In this document: piece by piece, positions 24,073 to 32,714 of the stretch
How positions within the stretch are numbered: the stretch's first letter is position 1
Layout: the number at the start of each line of letters is the position of its first letter
Translations under genes and position numbers: made by a program
Assembly: GCF_030542105.1 (NCBI RefSeq)
Contig: NZ_JAUOFB010000001.1
Location: 496,001 to 560,000, forward strand
Length of the DNA stretch: 64,000 bases
Direction of reading: 5' to 3'
Source of the DNA: Hymenobacter sp. BT730
GTDB lineage: Bacteria > Bacteroidota > Bacteroidia > Cytophagales > Hymenobacteraceae
The notes under the pieces: model-generated
Told to the model about the DNA's origin: nothing
The model's database searches: none
What the model saw: only the letters and a program-made list of their open reading frames with translations

Positions 24073-24153
24073 TAGCCCCTTTAGGGGAATTAGCTCGGGT
24101 CCGATGCCAACTTAGTTGGGTATCTGACCCGAACTGGTTTAGGCCCGGGGCTA
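24073..24153 (+). ncRNA. Nested-hairpin structured element
   Basis: Outer arms TAGCCCC (24073-24079) and GGGGCTA (24147-24153) enclose a second stem TCGGGTC (24095-24101) / GACCCGA (24126-24132). Inside that stem, GATGCCAAC and GTTGGGTATC pair with one bulge around loop TTA. It lies 34 bp after the second microprotein stop and before the 24289 gene. It may be a terminator-like structure of the microprotein transcript or a small RNA; there is no strong T-run directly after it. Confidence 0.35.
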
Positions 24154-24288
24154 ACCCATCCCTTTTCCAGTGAGCAATGGGAGGTCCAGAAAGTAAAGGG
24201 TAGCGGCCGGATGAAGCTCGGCTGTTTTGGCGTGTTTTTTGAGCAGCGCCGAAGTGTATTTTGCCTCCCTGTCCTTCACCGTTTGTAT

Positions 24289-24579
24289 ATGCTGAAAATC
24301 TTCTTTCTCACTGCTTTTCTGGTAGTTTCTCTTCTGGCGCTGAGCGCTACGCCGGCCAACGCCCAGGTTACCATCAACATTGGCCGCCCGGCTCCGCCAC
24401 CCGTGATAGTGGTGCGCGAAGCGCATCACCCCAAAAAGTGGAAAGGCCCTAAGCGCCATTACTATCAGGCCCGCCCCGTAATGGTGGTGCCCGCCCGGCC
24501 CGTGTACTATGCCCCCAGCGGTGCCTACTATGGTGGTGGCCGTGGGCATGGCAAAGGACATGGCAAGGGTCGCCATTAG
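24289..24579 (+). CDS. Small secreted Gly/His-rich protein
   Basis: A 96-residue exported protein. MLKIFFLTAFLVVSLLALSA is the signal peptide with cleavage near ANAQ. The mature part starts VTINIGRPAPPPVIVV, contains HHPKKWKGPKRHYYQARP and ends in a repetitive GHGKGHGKGRH tail, which may bind metal or polyanions. Similar short secreted proteins with a VTINI start are common in Cytophagales; function unknown. The ATG at 24289 begins the signal peptide; the ORF is open further upstream to 24211. Confidence 0.75.
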   Translation: MLKIFFLTAFLVVSLLALSATPANAQVTINIGRPAPPPVIVVREAHHPKKWKGPKRHYYQARPVMVVPARPVYYAPSGAYYGGGRGHGKGHGKGRH

Positions 24580-24599
24580 TAGCAAGCAGTAGCATAGAG

Positions 24600-24632
24600 A
24601 AAAGGCTTCCATTGGCATGGAGGCCTTTTTTG
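24600..24632 (+). terminator. Rho-independent terminator
   Basis: AAAAGGCTTCCAT pairs with ATGGAGGCCTTTT (one G-U) around loop TGGC and is followed by T, 20 bp after the stop of the Gly/His-rich protein gene. Confidence 0.88.
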
Positions 24633-24765
24633 TTTCGGTTACGCCGGGTAACCCTTGGCAACGCTGTAGCCCGGCCTGGATTACTACAGAAACTCTATTC
24701 AACCAGCTTCGGCCATCAAATGGCGTTGTTCGTTGTTATAGCATCTGTCACTAGCCTTTGTATCT

Positions 24766-25386
24766 ATGTCTACGCATACGTTGGCTCCCGTACTTACACC
24801 GGAGCGCCTGGCCACCGCCTATACTTACGGAAACTACCGCCGACTTATTGATAAGCTGCAGGCCGAAGGCAAAACCACCGGCACCCAGCAGTCGGAAATG
24901 CTCACGCACTACACCCACCTGAATGTGCAGCGTATGCAGCGGCTGGATAAAACCACCCAGGTACTGCCCGAGCTGCAAACCGCCCTGCAACACCTGCAGC
25001 ATGCCTACCATTGGCTGATTCTGACCGAAGGCTGGTGCGGCGACGCGGCCCAGATAGTGCCCGTGCTGGAGGCCATAGCCCAAACCAGCAATGGCCGCAT
25101 CAGCACGCACTACCTGCTGCGCGACGAAACCCCCGACCTGATGGACCGCTACCTCACCAACGGCGGCCGCTCCATCCCTAAGCTGATTGTGCTGAATGCC
25201 GATACGCTCACGGAAGTAGCCCAGTGGGGCCCGCGCCCCGCCGAAGCCCAACAATTGTTTCAGGACATGAAAGCCCGCGGTGCTTCCCACGAGGAGTTTG
25301 CCGAGGAGCTGCACGGCTGGTACGCCCGCAACAAAACCCAGTCTACCCAGCAGGAACTGCTGCAGTTGGTAAGCAAGCTGGTTTGA
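24766..25386 (+). CDS. Thioredoxin family protein with a single active-site cysteine
   Basis: A 206-residue protein. The thioredoxin-like fold is seen from HWLILTEGWCGDAAQIVPVL and later SIPKLIVLNADT (the cis-Pro loop). The usual WCxxC is WCGDA, so only the first Cys is present. Family members of this type in Bacteroidetes are cytoplasmic and may be redox or monothiol enzymes; the partner is unknown. There is no signal peptide. A perfect terminator hairpin follows at 25437. Confidence 0.85.
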   Translation: MSTHTLAPVLTPERLATAYTYGNYRRLIDKLQAEGKTTGTQQSEMLTHYTHLNVQRMQRLDKTTQVLPELQTALQHLQHAYHWLILTEGWCGDAAQIVPVLEAIAQTSNGRISTHYLLRDETPDLMDRYLTNGGRSIPKLIVLNADTLTEVAQWGPRPAEAQQLFQDMKARGASHEEFAEELHGWYARNKTQSTQQELLQLVSKLV

Positions 25387-25436
25387 TAGGAGAACATTGA
25401 GCGTAAGCTGCTAGAGTGCCGTTTGGTTGTATACAC

Positions 25437-25466
25437 AAAAGGCTTCCACGGTTGTGGAAGCCTTTC
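25437..25466. terminator. Bidirectional terminator
   Basis: AAAGGCTTCCAC and its exact complement around loop GGTT, between the + thioredoxin gene and the - gene ending at 25499. Confidence 0.88.
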
Positions 25467-25498
25467 GATTCACAGGCGTTAGCCCTGCAAGGGTACTT

Positions 25499-25840
25499 CT
25501 ATTTCCGCTTATACAACCGCACTACAAACCCATACGGCGTCTCATACACAAGACTATCTGATGTCAGCTTCTTAATGCGGCAAGTGTAGGGGCTATTCCC
25601 ATTAAAGATGGTCAGTTTAGTAGGCGTAATGGTATAGCGCAGATGCTGATCCAGAAACTCCACATAGGTCAAGCGGTTGCCATCTACCCGGAACTCCGCA
25701 TTTGCCACTTTGCTAGTCGCCCAAGTGCCTTGAAGTAAGGCTTGAGGAGTTGCTGTTTTGCTGTGCTTTAGGGCCTGTGCTTGGGAATTGGATAGGCTGA
25801 ATAGTGGTAGCACCAAGCAACAGAAATAGCGGAGAAGCAT
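25499..25840 (-). CDS. Small secreted lipocalin-like hypothetical protein
   Basis: A 113-residue exported protein (MLLRYFCCLVLPLFSLSNS, cleavage near SQAQA). The mature part reads LLQGTWATSKVANAEFRV, then YTITPTKLTIFNGNSPY, and ends FVVRLYKRK, an all-beta pattern like short lipocalin or DUF-type calycin proteins. No family firmly recognised. The ATG at 25840 was chosen; an in-frame TTG at 25849 adds three residues. It is 31 bp after the AT-rich 25872 gene. Confidence 0.6.
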   Translation of the reverse strand: MLLRYFCCLVLPLFSLSNSQAQALKHSKTATPQALLQGTWATSKVANAEFRVDGNRLTYVEFLDQHLRYTITPTKLTIFNGNSPYTCRIKKLTSDSLVYETPYGFVVRLYKRK

Positions 25841-25871
25841 ATAATTCAAAGCTTAAGCTCCTTGTGACATG

Positions 25872-26531
25872 CTATAAGTTTTCACCTATTGTGAGCTTCT
25901 TCAGATCATCAAGCTTATCCGGGCTGGCCTTTGTCCAAGCCCAACCATGGACGTATTGACTTATGCAGTTCGTTATTGCAAGCATACCGTTAATAGCATC
26001 AACCTTTAAGTCAATTGACAAAAAACGGTCTTTTCTAGCAATAGAGAAGTGCATTAACCTTTGTTCGGACTCTATTTTTGTTGAAGCAAAAATGTGTCGG
26101 TCACTTAAATGTATATAACCTGAAGTTGTTTCATAAACGCTTTTGATCCAAGGATAATCTTTGGAGAATATGCTTACTAAATAAGCATCGGTCATTTTAG
26201 CTCCAGTCCGGTCTTTTAATTTTCGGATAGGTTCGCCATTCAAGACTTTAAAGGCAAAATCATGTGGTTGATCTACCTGCCATGCAGCCGCAAAACGCAA
26301 AAAGCTGTCTAAATGGAGTCGAATGAGGTGTATTGCTCCTAAATAATTATCAGCCTCTGCTAGCACAATAAAACCGTTTATAAGTGCTAACGAACGGTTG
26401 AGTACTGCATTAGCTAGAATATCTAATGGAAATAATTCTTGCCCCTCGACCATTTTTTTGGCAGCATTTAGGATACCTGCGTCAGCACGTCGTAGTTCGT
26501 CAAGTCCCTTAGAAAGAATACTATCGTTCAT
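25872..26531 (-). CDS. AT-rich accessory gene of unknown function (DUF5677/HEPN-like?)
   Basis: A 219-residue soluble protein, probably helical. Residues such as NRSLALINGFIVLAEADNYLGAI, LIRLHLDSFLRFAAAWQV and SVYETTSGYIHLSDRH resemble the pattern of DUF5677 or related helical proteins, but this is uncertain. The base composition is visibly AT-richer than the neighbours, and it sits alone beside housekeeping nrdA, which suggests recent gain. A strong terminator (26572-26613) separates it from nrdA. Confidence 0.6.
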   Translation of the reverse strand: MNDSILSKGLDELRRADAGILNAAKKMVEGQELFPLDILANAVLNRSLALINGFIVLAEADNYLGAIHLIRLHLDSFLRFAAAWQVDQPHDFAFKVLNGEPIRKLKDRTGAKMTDAYLVSIFSKDYPWIKSVYETTSGYIHLSDRHIFASTKIESEQRLMHFSIARKDRFLSIDLKVDAINGMLAITNCISQYVHGWAWTKASPDKLDDLKKLTIGENL

Positions 26532-26571
26532 ATTATAAAACAGAATAGTTGAAATTTGAATAATAGTTAAA

Positions 26572-26613
26572 GTTAAAACGCCACCGTCCAGTAAGACACG
26601 GTGGCGTTTTAAC
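26572..26613 (-). terminator. Terminator of nrdA
   Basis: A perfect 16-bp inverted repeat (GTTAAAACGCCACCGT and its complement) with a 10-nt loop lies 20 bp after the nrdA stop and has T residues on the minus strand. Confidence 0.88.
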
Positions 26614-26632
26614 TACTTAAATCCAATATCCT

Positions 26633-29008
26633 CTACGAGCCACACGCCTCGCAGGCGTCCGGATTATCCAGGGAGCAGGCCATGGCGGCGGCCTGGTCGG
26701 CTACGTTCATGGGCTCCAGGGTTTCGGCGGCTTGCTTCTGCACCGTGAACTTGATGGCATCGGCGGCGGCTTTGGTGCGCAGGTAGTACATGCCGGTTTT
26801 CAGGCCCTTCTTCCAGCTGTGGAAGTGCATGCTGGTGAGCTTGCCGAAGTTCACGTTCTGCACGTGCAGGTTCAGGCTCTGGCTCTGGCAGATGTAGGCG
26901 CCCCGGTCAGCGGACATATCAATAATGCGGCGCTGCGAAATCTCCCACACCGTTTTGTACAGGTCCTTGATGTGCTGCGGAATGTTGGGGATGTCCTGCA
27001 CCGAGCCATTGGCCGCAATGATGGCCGTCTTCATCTGGTCGTTCCAGATGCCCAGCTTCACCAGGTCCTTCAGCAGGTGCTTGTTCACCACCATAAACTC
27101 GCCGCTCAGCACACGGCGCACGTAAATGTTGGAGGTATACGGCTCAAACGACTCGTTATTACCCAGAATCTGGGCGGTAGAAGCCGTGGGCATAGGCGCT
27201 ACCAACAGGGAGTTGCGCACGCCGTGCTCCATTACCTGCTGGCGCAGGGTATCCCAGTCCCAACGGCCCGACTCAGGCGTTACGCCCCACAGGTCAAACT
27301 GGAACTTGCCCTGGCTCAGGGGTGAGCCCTGGAAGGTTTCGTAGGCGCCGTCCTTCATGGCCAGGTCCTTGGAGGCCGTCATGGCCGCGAAGTAGATGGT
27401 TTCGAAGATGTCCTTGTTCAGTCCGCTGGCCTCGTCGCTCTCGAAGGGCATGCGCAGGGCAATGAACGTATCGGCCAGCCCCTGCACACCCAGCCCGATG
27501 GGGCGGTGGCGGCGGTTGCTGCGCTCAGCTTCTACCACGGGGTAGTAGTTGATATCAATAACCTTGTTCAGGTTTTTGGTGGCGTGGTAGGTTACCTCGT
27601 ACAGCTTGTCGTGGTCGAACACCACGGTGCCGTTTTCTTCTTTGAGGTAGCGCGGCAGCGCCAGGGAGGCCAGGTTGCACACCGCAATTTCGTTCTCGTC
27701 GGTGTACTCCATAATCTCGGTGCACAGGTTCGAGGACTTAATGGTGCCGAGGTTCTGCTGGTTGCTCTTGCTGTTGGCGGCGTCCTTGAACAGCATGTAG
27801 GGCGTGCCGGTCTCCTGCTGGCTTTCCAGAATAGAGAACCACAGCTCCTGCGCCTTAATGGTTTTGCGGCCGCGGCCTTCCCGCTCATACTTTTCGTAGA
27901 GGCGCTCGAAGTCCTTACCCCAGGTGTCGCCCAGGCCGGGGCACTCATTGGGGCACATCAGCGTCCAGTCGGCGTTGGCTTCCACGCGCTTCATGAACAG
28001 GTCGGGTGTCCAGAGGGCGTAGAACAGGTCGCGGGCGCGGTTTTCCTCCTTGCCGTGGTTCTTTTTCAGATCCAGGAAGTCGAAGATATCGGCGTGCCAG
28101 GGCTCAATGTAAATGGCGAAGGCGCCTTTGCGCTTACCGCCGCCCTGGTCTACGTAGCGGGCCGTGTCATTAAACACTTTCAGCATCGGGATGATGCCGT
28201 TTGAGGTGCCGTTGGTGCCTTTGATGTAGGAACCGGTGGCGCGCACGTTGTGAATGCTCAGGCCAATGCCGCCGGCGCTCTGCGAAATCTGGGCACAGTT
28301 TTTCAGCGTGTCGTAGATGCCCGTGATGGAGTCGTCCTTCATCGTGAGCAGGAAGCAGGAGCTGAGCTGGGGCTTGGGCGAGCCGGCGTTGAACAGCGTG
28401 GGCGTGGCGTGCGTGAACCACCGCTCGCTCATGAGGTTGTAGGTCTCAATTGCCGACTCCAAATCGTCCTTATGGATGCCAATGGCGACACGCATGAGCA
28501 TGTGCTGGGGCCGCTCTACCACTTTGCCGTCTACGCGCAGCAGGTAGCTCCGCTCGAGGGTTTTAAAGCCAAAGTAGTCGTAGCTGTAGTCCCGGTCATA
28601 GATGATGGCCGAGTCCAGGGTAGCGGCGTGCTTGTGAATTACCTCCCACACGTCTTTGGCAATGAGGGAAGCGTTTTCGCCGGTTTTGGGGTCCTCGTAG
28701 GTGTACAGCCGCTTCATGGTGCTGCTGAACGACTTAGAGGTAACCTTGTGCAGGTTGCTCACGGCAATGCGTGCCGCCAGAATAGCGTAGTCGGGGTGCT
28801 TGGTGGTGAGCGAGGCGGCAGTTTCCGCGGCCAGGTTGTCCAGCTCTACGGTGGTTACGCCGTCGTAAATCCCATCAATGACCTTCTTGGCCACCTCTAC
28901 CGGTGATACGAACATCATGTTGAGCCCGTAACAGAGCTTTTCAATGCGTGCCGTGACTTTGTCGAATTTCACGGATTCGCGGCGACCGTCGCGTTTGAGT
29001 ACCAGCAT
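26633..29008 (-). CDS. nrdA: Ribonucleoside-diphosphate reductase class Ia, alpha subunit
   Basis: A 791-residue protein. It begins [20 protein letters not shown], an ATP-cone regulatory domain (to about 95). The catalytic core has [16 protein letters not shown], with a redox Cys, and NLCTEIM, the active-site N-x-C-x-E; the barrel segment [14 protein letters not shown] and [16 protein letters not shown] are typical. The C terminus has a flexible CEACGS Cys pair that re-reduces the active site. The enzyme makes deoxyribonucleotides with NrdB in the cytoplasm. It is downstream of nrdB on the same strand but separated by 430 bp with a terminator and a palindrome, so it may have its own promoter. 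Confidence 0.98.
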   Translation of the reverse strand: MLVLKRDGRRESVKFDKVTARIEKLCYGLNMMFVSPVEVAKKVIDGIYDGVTTVELDNLAAETAASLTTKHPDYAILAARIAVSNLHKVTSKSFSSTMKRLYTYEDPKTGENASLIAKDVWEVIHKHAATLDSAIIYDRDYSYDYFGFKTLERSYLLRVDGKVVERPQHMLMRVAIGIHKDDLESAIETYNLMSERWFTHATPTLFNAGSPKPQLSSCFLLTMKDDSITGIYDTLKNCAQISQSAGGIGLSIHNVRATGSYIKGTNGTSNGIIPMLKVFNDTARYVDQGGGKRKGAFAIYIEPWHADIFDFLDLKKNHGKEENRARDLFYALWTPDLFMKRVEANADWTLMCPNECPGLGDTWGKDFERLYEKYEREGRGRKTIKAQELWFSILESQQETGTPYMLFKDAANSKSNQQNLGTIKSSNLCTEIMEYTDENEIAVCNLASLALPRYLKEENGTVVFDHDKLYEVTYHATKNLNKVIDINYYPVVEAERSNRRHRPIGLGVQGLADTFIALRMPFESDEASGLNKDIFETIYFAAMTASKDLAMKDGAYETFQGSPLSQGKFQFDLWGVTPESGRWDWDTLRQQVMEHGVRNSLLVAPMPTASTAQILGNNESFEPYTSNIYVRRVLSGEFMVVNKHLLKDLVKLGIWNDQMKTAIIAANGSVQDIPNIPQHIKDLYKTVWEISQRRIIDMSADRGAYICQSQSLNLHVQNVNFGKLTSMHFHSWKKGLKTGMYYLRTKAAADAIKFTVQKQAAETLEPMNVADQAAAMACSLDNPDACEACGS

Positions 29009-29310
29009 AGACGTAGCAGGTTATGAAGTTGGATAGGATGGGGCTGCTCTGGGCAGAGCCAGCCGAAGATGCTAACAAGAGGCGCAATCCGCCGCTCACG
29101 GAGCAGATTGATTCCGGAAGTTATCTGTCTTCCACGGGCAGGACAAACCTTCTTTTCAGAAGTTTTCCACATTGCCTTAAATCAGTGCAATTCAGCAGTT
29201 TTTTATATCAGCGCAGGGCTATGTTGCGGGGGAAGTAGAGAAGAAATTCAGGTTGCGCGGGAGTGGGGAATTTGGTACAACCTGCTAGGCTAGGAGTAGA
29301 GAACTAGCAG

Positions 29311-29358
29311 CTAGAAACTAGTTCCCCTCCTCAGCTGAGGAGGGGAACTAGTTTCTAG
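29311..29358. repeat. Perfect 48-bp palindrome
   Basis: CTAGAAACTAGTTCCCCTCC then TCAG forms a 24-nt arm (29311-29334) that is followed without a loop by its exact reverse complement (29335-29358). It lies between the nrdB terminator (29382) and nrdA (29008). The core CCTCCTCAGCTGAGGAGG resembles interspersed palindromes seen in related genomes (established only from memory, not checked). It could form a cruciform. Confidence 0.75.
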
Positions 29359-29381
29359 TTTTCTAGCATTAGCTGAATATG

Positions 29382-29417
29382 AAAAAGCCCCGCGGCAGAT
29401 GTGTCGCGGGGCTTTTT
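29382..29417 (-). terminator. Terminator of nrdB
   Basis: AAAAAGCCCCGCG and its complement CGCGGGGCTTTTT around a 10-nt loop, 22 bp after the nrdB stop. The minus strand has a T-run. Confidence 0.85.
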
Positions 29418-29438
29418 GTGCTTGCTGAGTCTGATGGC

Positions 29439-30401
29439 TTAAAAATCCTCGTCCAGCGAAAAAGCGTTTTCGGTACGCTCGCTCATTACGCCGGCTTTCT
29501 GGTACTCAGCCACGCGCTTCTCGAAGAAGTTGGTTTTGCCCTGCAGCGAAATCATTTCCATGAAGTCGAAGGGGTTGGTGGCGTTGTAGATTTTGCTGTA
29601 ACCCAGGCTTTGCAGCAGGCGGTCGGCCACAAACTCAATGTACTGGGACATGGCCTTGGCGTTCATGCCAATCAGGTTCACAGGCAAGGCATCGGTCACG
29701 AACTCCTGCTCAATCTGCACGGCGTCGCGGATGATGGCGTGCACGCGGGCCTCGGGCAGCTTGTTCACCAGGTATTTCTCGTAGAGCAGGCAGGCGAAGT
29801 CGCAGTGCAGGCCCTCGTCGCGGCTGATCAGCTCGTTGCTGAAGGTAAGGCCCGGCATGAGGCCGCGCTTCTTCAGCCAGAAAATAGAGCAGAACGAGCC
29901 CGAGAAGAAAATGCCTTCCACGGCCGCGAAGGCAATGATGCGCTCGGCAAAGTCTTCGGAATTAATCCACTTCAGGGCCCACTCGCCTTTCTTCTTCACG
30001 CAGGGCACGGTTTCCAGCGCGTTGAAGAGGCGGTCCTTTTCCTTGGAGTCTTTGATGTAGGTGTCAATCAGCAGGGAATAGGTTTCCGAGTGGATGTTTT
30101 CCATCATGATCTGGAAGCCGTAGAAGCAGCGCGCCTCAGGCATCTGCACTTCCTGCATGAAGTTTACGGCCAGGTTTTCATTCACAATGCCATCGGAGGC
30201 GGCGAAGAAAGCCAGCACGTGGCAGATGAAGTGCCGCTCCCCATCGTTGAGGGCTTCCCAATCCTTCTGGTCCTGGCTCAGGTCGATTTCCTCAGCTGTC
30301 CAGAAGGAGGCTTCGGCTTTCTTGTACATCTGCCACACCGTATCGTGCTGAATGGGGAACAGAACAAAGCGGTTGGGATTCTCGACGAGCAAAGGTTCCA
30401 T
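29439..30401 (-). CDS. nrdB: Ribonucleoside-diphosphate reductase class Ia, beta subunit
   Basis: A 320-residue protein. Iron ligands are visible: Asp44 in EEIDLSQD, Glu101 and His104 in [13 protein letters not shown], and the later pair Glu/His in [11 protein letters not shown] with another Glu in the second helix bundle. Tyr108 lies where the radical tyrosine of class Ia enzymes is found. This subunit houses the diiron cofactor and the radical used by NrdA. The ATG at 30401 ([12 protein letters not shown]) was preferred over one at 30410. A promoter-like TATATTTG and a DnaA-box cluster lie upstream. Confidence 0.97.
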   Translation of the reverse strand: MEPLLVENPNRFVLFPIQHDTVWQMYKKAEASFWTAEEIDLSQDQKDWEALNDGERHFICHVLAFFAASDGIVNENLAVNFMQEVQMPEARCFYGFQIMMENIHSETYSLLIDTYIKDSKEKDRLFNALETVPCVKKKGEWALKWINSEDFAERIIAFAAVEGIFFSGSFCSIFWLKKRGLMPGLTFSNELISRDEGLHCDFACLLYEKYLVNKLPEARVHAIIRDAVQIEQEFVTDALPVNLIGMNAKAMSQYIEFVADRLLQSLGYSKIYNATNPFDFMEMISLQGKTNFFEKRVAEYQKAGVMSERTENAFSLDEDF

Positions 30402-30521
30402 AGCAGGCAAGGGTTTGAGTAGCGAAATGAGGCCGGGGCAGCCGGTGAAGTTGTGGTTTTCAACTCCGTGATAACCGGAATGTTTGGACTATCTGGCGGG
30501 CAGCTGCCAACCCCGGAGCAC

Positions 30522-30529
30522 CAAATATA
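30522..30529 (-). promoter_or_regulatory. Candidate -7 element of the nrdB promoter
   Basis: On the minus strand TATATTTG matches TAnnTTTG, 121 bp before the nrdB start. No clear -33 TTG is visible at the usual distance. Confidence 0.4.
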
Positions 30530-30600
30530 AACCGCAGTTTCGGGAGCCGCGCCTCTCAAATACGTTTTTTCTCTGTTAATTTTTGTGTATGCCCTGGATG

Positions 30601-30706
30601 TTGTCCACAACGGCAAAAGCTGGAAAATCCCCCGAGAAATACCAAAAAGCAGGGATTTTACAAAAGTTATCCACAAATGGTGTGTGGACAATCATAATTA
30701 TCCACA
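30601..30706. promoter_or_regulatory. Cluster of four DnaA boxes
   Basis: TTGTCCACA (30601-30609), TTATCCACA (30667-30675), TGTGGACAA (30683-30691, reverse orientation) and TTATCCACA (30698-30706). Two are perfect matches to the classic box TTATCCACA and two are one-base variants. They sit 72-184 bp upstream of the candidate nrdB -7 element and before rplU. In other bacteria DnaA binds near nrd promoters, and box clusters also mark oriC. Confidence 0.75.
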
Positions 30707-30798
30707 AAAATGTTATTCGCGTACTCTATGCGGGAGCCTCATAAGAGGGACTGAGGGGACAAAGCAGGGTTGGGATAATGATGATTAACGAGTTAGGT

Positions 30799-30829
30799 TT
30801 GGAATTGTGGATTTGTACTTCTACTTTTG
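30799..30829 (+). promoter_or_regulatory. Bacteroidetes-type promoter of rplU-rpmA
   Basis: TTG at 30799-30801 and TACTTTTG at 30822-30829 (TAnnTTTG) are separated by 20 bp, which fits the -33/-7 consensus of Bacteroidetes. The rplU ATG is 33 bp after the -7 element. Confidence 0.75.
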
Positions 30830-30861
30830 CCTTCCATTTTTCAGAAACCGCGAAGACGCCG

Positions 30862-31167
30862 ATGTACGCAATCGTCAACATAGCTGGCAAGCAGACCAAG
30901 GTCGAAGCCAATAAATTTGTATACGCTCACCGACTGGCCGGCAACGTCGGCGACAAGGTGGAGTTGGGCAAAGCCCTGCTGACCGATGACAACGGTACGC
31001 TGACCATCGGCGCGCCCTTGCTGGACGTAGCCGTAACGGGTACTATTCTGGAGCACGTAAAGGGCGACAAAGTCTTGGTGTTCAAGAAAAAGCGCCGTAA
31101 GGGCTACAAGAAGCTGAACGGTCACCGTCAGCAGTTCACCAAAGTAATGATCAACAGCATCGGCTAA
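30862..31167 (+). CDS. rplU: 50S ribosomal protein L21
   Basis: A 101-residue protein, MYAIVNIAGKQTKVEANKF at its start, with the L21 signature near its end (KKRRKGYKKLNGHRQQFTKV). It binds 23S rRNA in the large subunit. The ORF is open from 30778 but conserved L21 starts at the ATG 30862. It is followed 110 bp later by rpmA, the usual L21-L27 pair. Confidence 0.98.
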   Translation: MYAIVNIAGKQTKVEANKFVYAHRLAGNVGDKVELGKALLTDDNGTLTIGAPLLDVAVTGTILEHVKGDKVLVFKKKRRKGYKKLNGHRQQFTKVMINSIG

Positions 31168-31277
31168 GGAAAGCGGTAAGCTAACGGCCGCTGGCCAGTA
31201 GCTTTCTCTTCCCGGCTGGGCTTTCCTCAGACCATCAGCTAACGGCGCAATGCTGCTAGCTAAAAGCTTAAAATACC

Positions 31278-31589
31278 ATGGCACATAAGAAAGGCGTAGG
31301 CTCTTCCAACAACGGCCGCGAGTCGCATTCCAAGCGTCTGGGCGTGAAAATCTTCGGTGGCCAGGCCATCATTTCCGGCAACATCATCGTTCGTCAGCGT
31401 GGCACCAAGCACCACCCCGGCCAGAACGTGGGTATCGGTAAGGACCACACCCTGTTCGCTATGATTGATGGTACCGTGCAGTTCCGCAAGGGCCGCAAAG
31501 ACCGTTCATTCGTATCGGTAGTACCTGCAGGGGTAGACGCTGCTGAGGTTCACACCTCGGCTACGGAGTCGGCTAAAGACAACAAGTAA
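31278..31589 (+). CDS. rpmA: 50S ribosomal protein L27
   Basis: A 103-residue protein starting [20 protein letters not shown], the L27 signature, with [20 protein letters not shown]. It lies near the peptidyl-transferase centre. The N terminus begins directly with the family sequence AHKKG and has no cleaved leader as in Firmicutes. The tail after SFVSVVPA extends about 20 residues beyond the core, as in other Bacteroidetes. Confidence 0.98.
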   Translation: MAHKKGVGSSNNGRESHSKRLGVKIFGGQAIISGNIIVRQRGTKHHPGQNVGIGKDHTLFAMIDGTVQFRKGRKDRSFVSVVPAGVDAAEVHTSATESAKDNK

Positions 31590-31613
31590 GCTTTTTAAGC
31601 TTCGCTTTTTCAG

Positions 31614-31645
31614 AAAGGGACCGTCCGCAAGGGCCGTCCCTTTTT
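31614..31645 (+). terminator. Terminator of rplU-rpmA
   Basis: AAAGGGAC ... GTCC pairs with GGGC ... GTCCCTTT around loop GCAA, with a T-run following, 25 bp after the rpmA stop. Confidence 0.8.
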
Positions 31646-31708
31646 GCGTTGCGGTCATTTGGGTATTCGTATTTGTCGTTCTCATAGTCGCCGGCAACTC
31701 TAAACACG

Positions 31709-31809
31709 TGTCATCCTGAGCTTTGCGAAGGGCCTCTTCCCCGCTGAACGACTCGCTTAACGACGACTTGTGCTTGCGTGAGAAGGTCCTTCGCTGGCTC
31801 AGGATGACA
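31709..31809. repeat. 101-bp imperfect inverted-repeat element
   Basis: It starts TGTCATCCTGAGC (31709-31721) and ends with the exact complement GCTCAGGATGACA (31797-31809). Inside the arms, GCGAAGGGCCTCTTC and GAGAAGGTCCTTCGC also pair imperfectly. It lies in a non-coding gap between rpmA and the cyclase gene. A similar half element is at 32734-32756. These are typical of interspersed non-coding repeats in Bacteroidetes genomes. Confidence 0.7.
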
Positions 31810-31852
31810 GCTAATTATAGAATGATAGAAAATATTGCGGCTTAGAGTATGC

Positions 31853-32632
31853 TTAGGCTGACGTGCTGCCTAAAGCGTAGAGGACGGGCTTGCTGGGGCT
31901 GGCGTCCAACTCCAGGCTGGTGATTTGCAGGTTGAGTAGGTACAGGCCGTCTTCTACTTCATCGGGCACGAAGATGAGCTCGGTGATGGTGGCTTGCTGG
32001 CGGGTGGCGTGCGGGTACTGCCAGAAGGCGTGGTGGGCCAGCAGTTGTCCGGCATCTTCTTCCCGGTCTACGCTGGGCAGGTCCAGCAGCAGGTGCTCAA
32101 TGTGGTGCTCAGCCAGGTACTGAGCCAAGGCAGGCTCCAGATAAGTGGGGTTGGTGCCGGAGTACTGGCGGGTGCGCTTGGACTTGTGGTTGGGCAGCGT
32201 GCGCAGAATCAGGGCTTCGGGGCGGATGGCGGCATCGGGGCCGGTTTCCAGCTCGCGCAGCATATCAGCCAGCATGACTACCTCGTCGCCGTTGGGCTGG
32301 GGGCGGGGTTGCACTGATACCAGTCGAGCCACGAACAAGAAACGGCGCAGGTGACGGTTGAGGGTTGCTGTCGGATCAGGGGAGATATGACCGTAGCATT
32401 CAGTGTGGGTGCCATTGCCGTGGGGGGTTACGTGCACCCGTTTGTAGTTGGTGCTGCCGCCATCGGCCACGCTGCCCACAAAGCTGCCTACTTGTATGAT
32501 GTCGAACTGCACCGGCTCAGCCCAGAAGCAATTCACCTGGTTCTCGCCCGGCGCCAGCGGCAGGGAAATATCCAGCGGAGTTGCCGGGTTGAAAGTGAAG
32601 GTGCGGTTCTGGTAGGGGTAGGTGGCGAGCAT
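31853..32632 (-). CDS. Cyclase family protein (kynurenine-formamidase-like metal hydrolase)
   Basis: A 259-residue protein. HGNGTHTECYGH is the metal-binding HxGTHxE motif of the cyclase/KynB family. Preceding it is DGGSTNYKRVHVTPHG and later LLLDLPSVDREED, typical of the family. Members hydrolyse N-formylkynurenine or similar amides; the substrate cannot be told here. There is no tryptophan-degradation gene nearby. The ATG at 32632 was chosen; an upstream start at 32656 would add eight residues. Confidence 0.85.
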   Translation of the reverse strand: MLATYPYQNRTFTFNPATPLDISLPLAPGENQVNCFWAEPVQFDIIQVGSFVGSVADGGSTNYKRVHVTPHGNGTHTECYGHISPDPTATLNRHLRRFLFVARLVSVQPRPQPNGDEVVMLADMLRELETGPDAAIRPEALILRTLPNHKSKRTRQYSGTNPTYLEPALAQYLAEHHIEHLLLDLPSVDREEDAGQLLAHHAFWQYPHATRQQATITELIFVPDEVEDGLYLLNLQITSLELDASPSKPVLYALGSTSA

Positions 32633-32714
32633 AAGAGCGGGAGTAGGAAGCTGCAAAGTAATAGAACGACGTGCTTACCTTGCCGAAACATCTCTCCCGC
32701 TTCGTTGCCAAGGT

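Noticed and set aside
24151..24702. 183-codon ORF on the minus strand
   Set aside because: It is the antisense of the secreted Gly/His-rich protein gene at 24289, which has a signal peptide and a terminator. The minus ORF has no recognisable domain.
26732..28906. Long + strand ORFs inside nrdA
   Set aside because: They are antisense shadows of a highly conserved enzyme, produced by GC-rich codon use.
29379..30422. 347-codon + strand ORF opposite nrdB
   Set aside because: It is antisense to nrdB, whose metal ligands are fully present. The ORF shows no domain.
30601..30706. Calling the DnaA-box cluster the chromosome origin
   Set aside because: No dnaA gene or skew data are available in the window; a role at nrdB is at least as likely, so it is only reported as a cluster.
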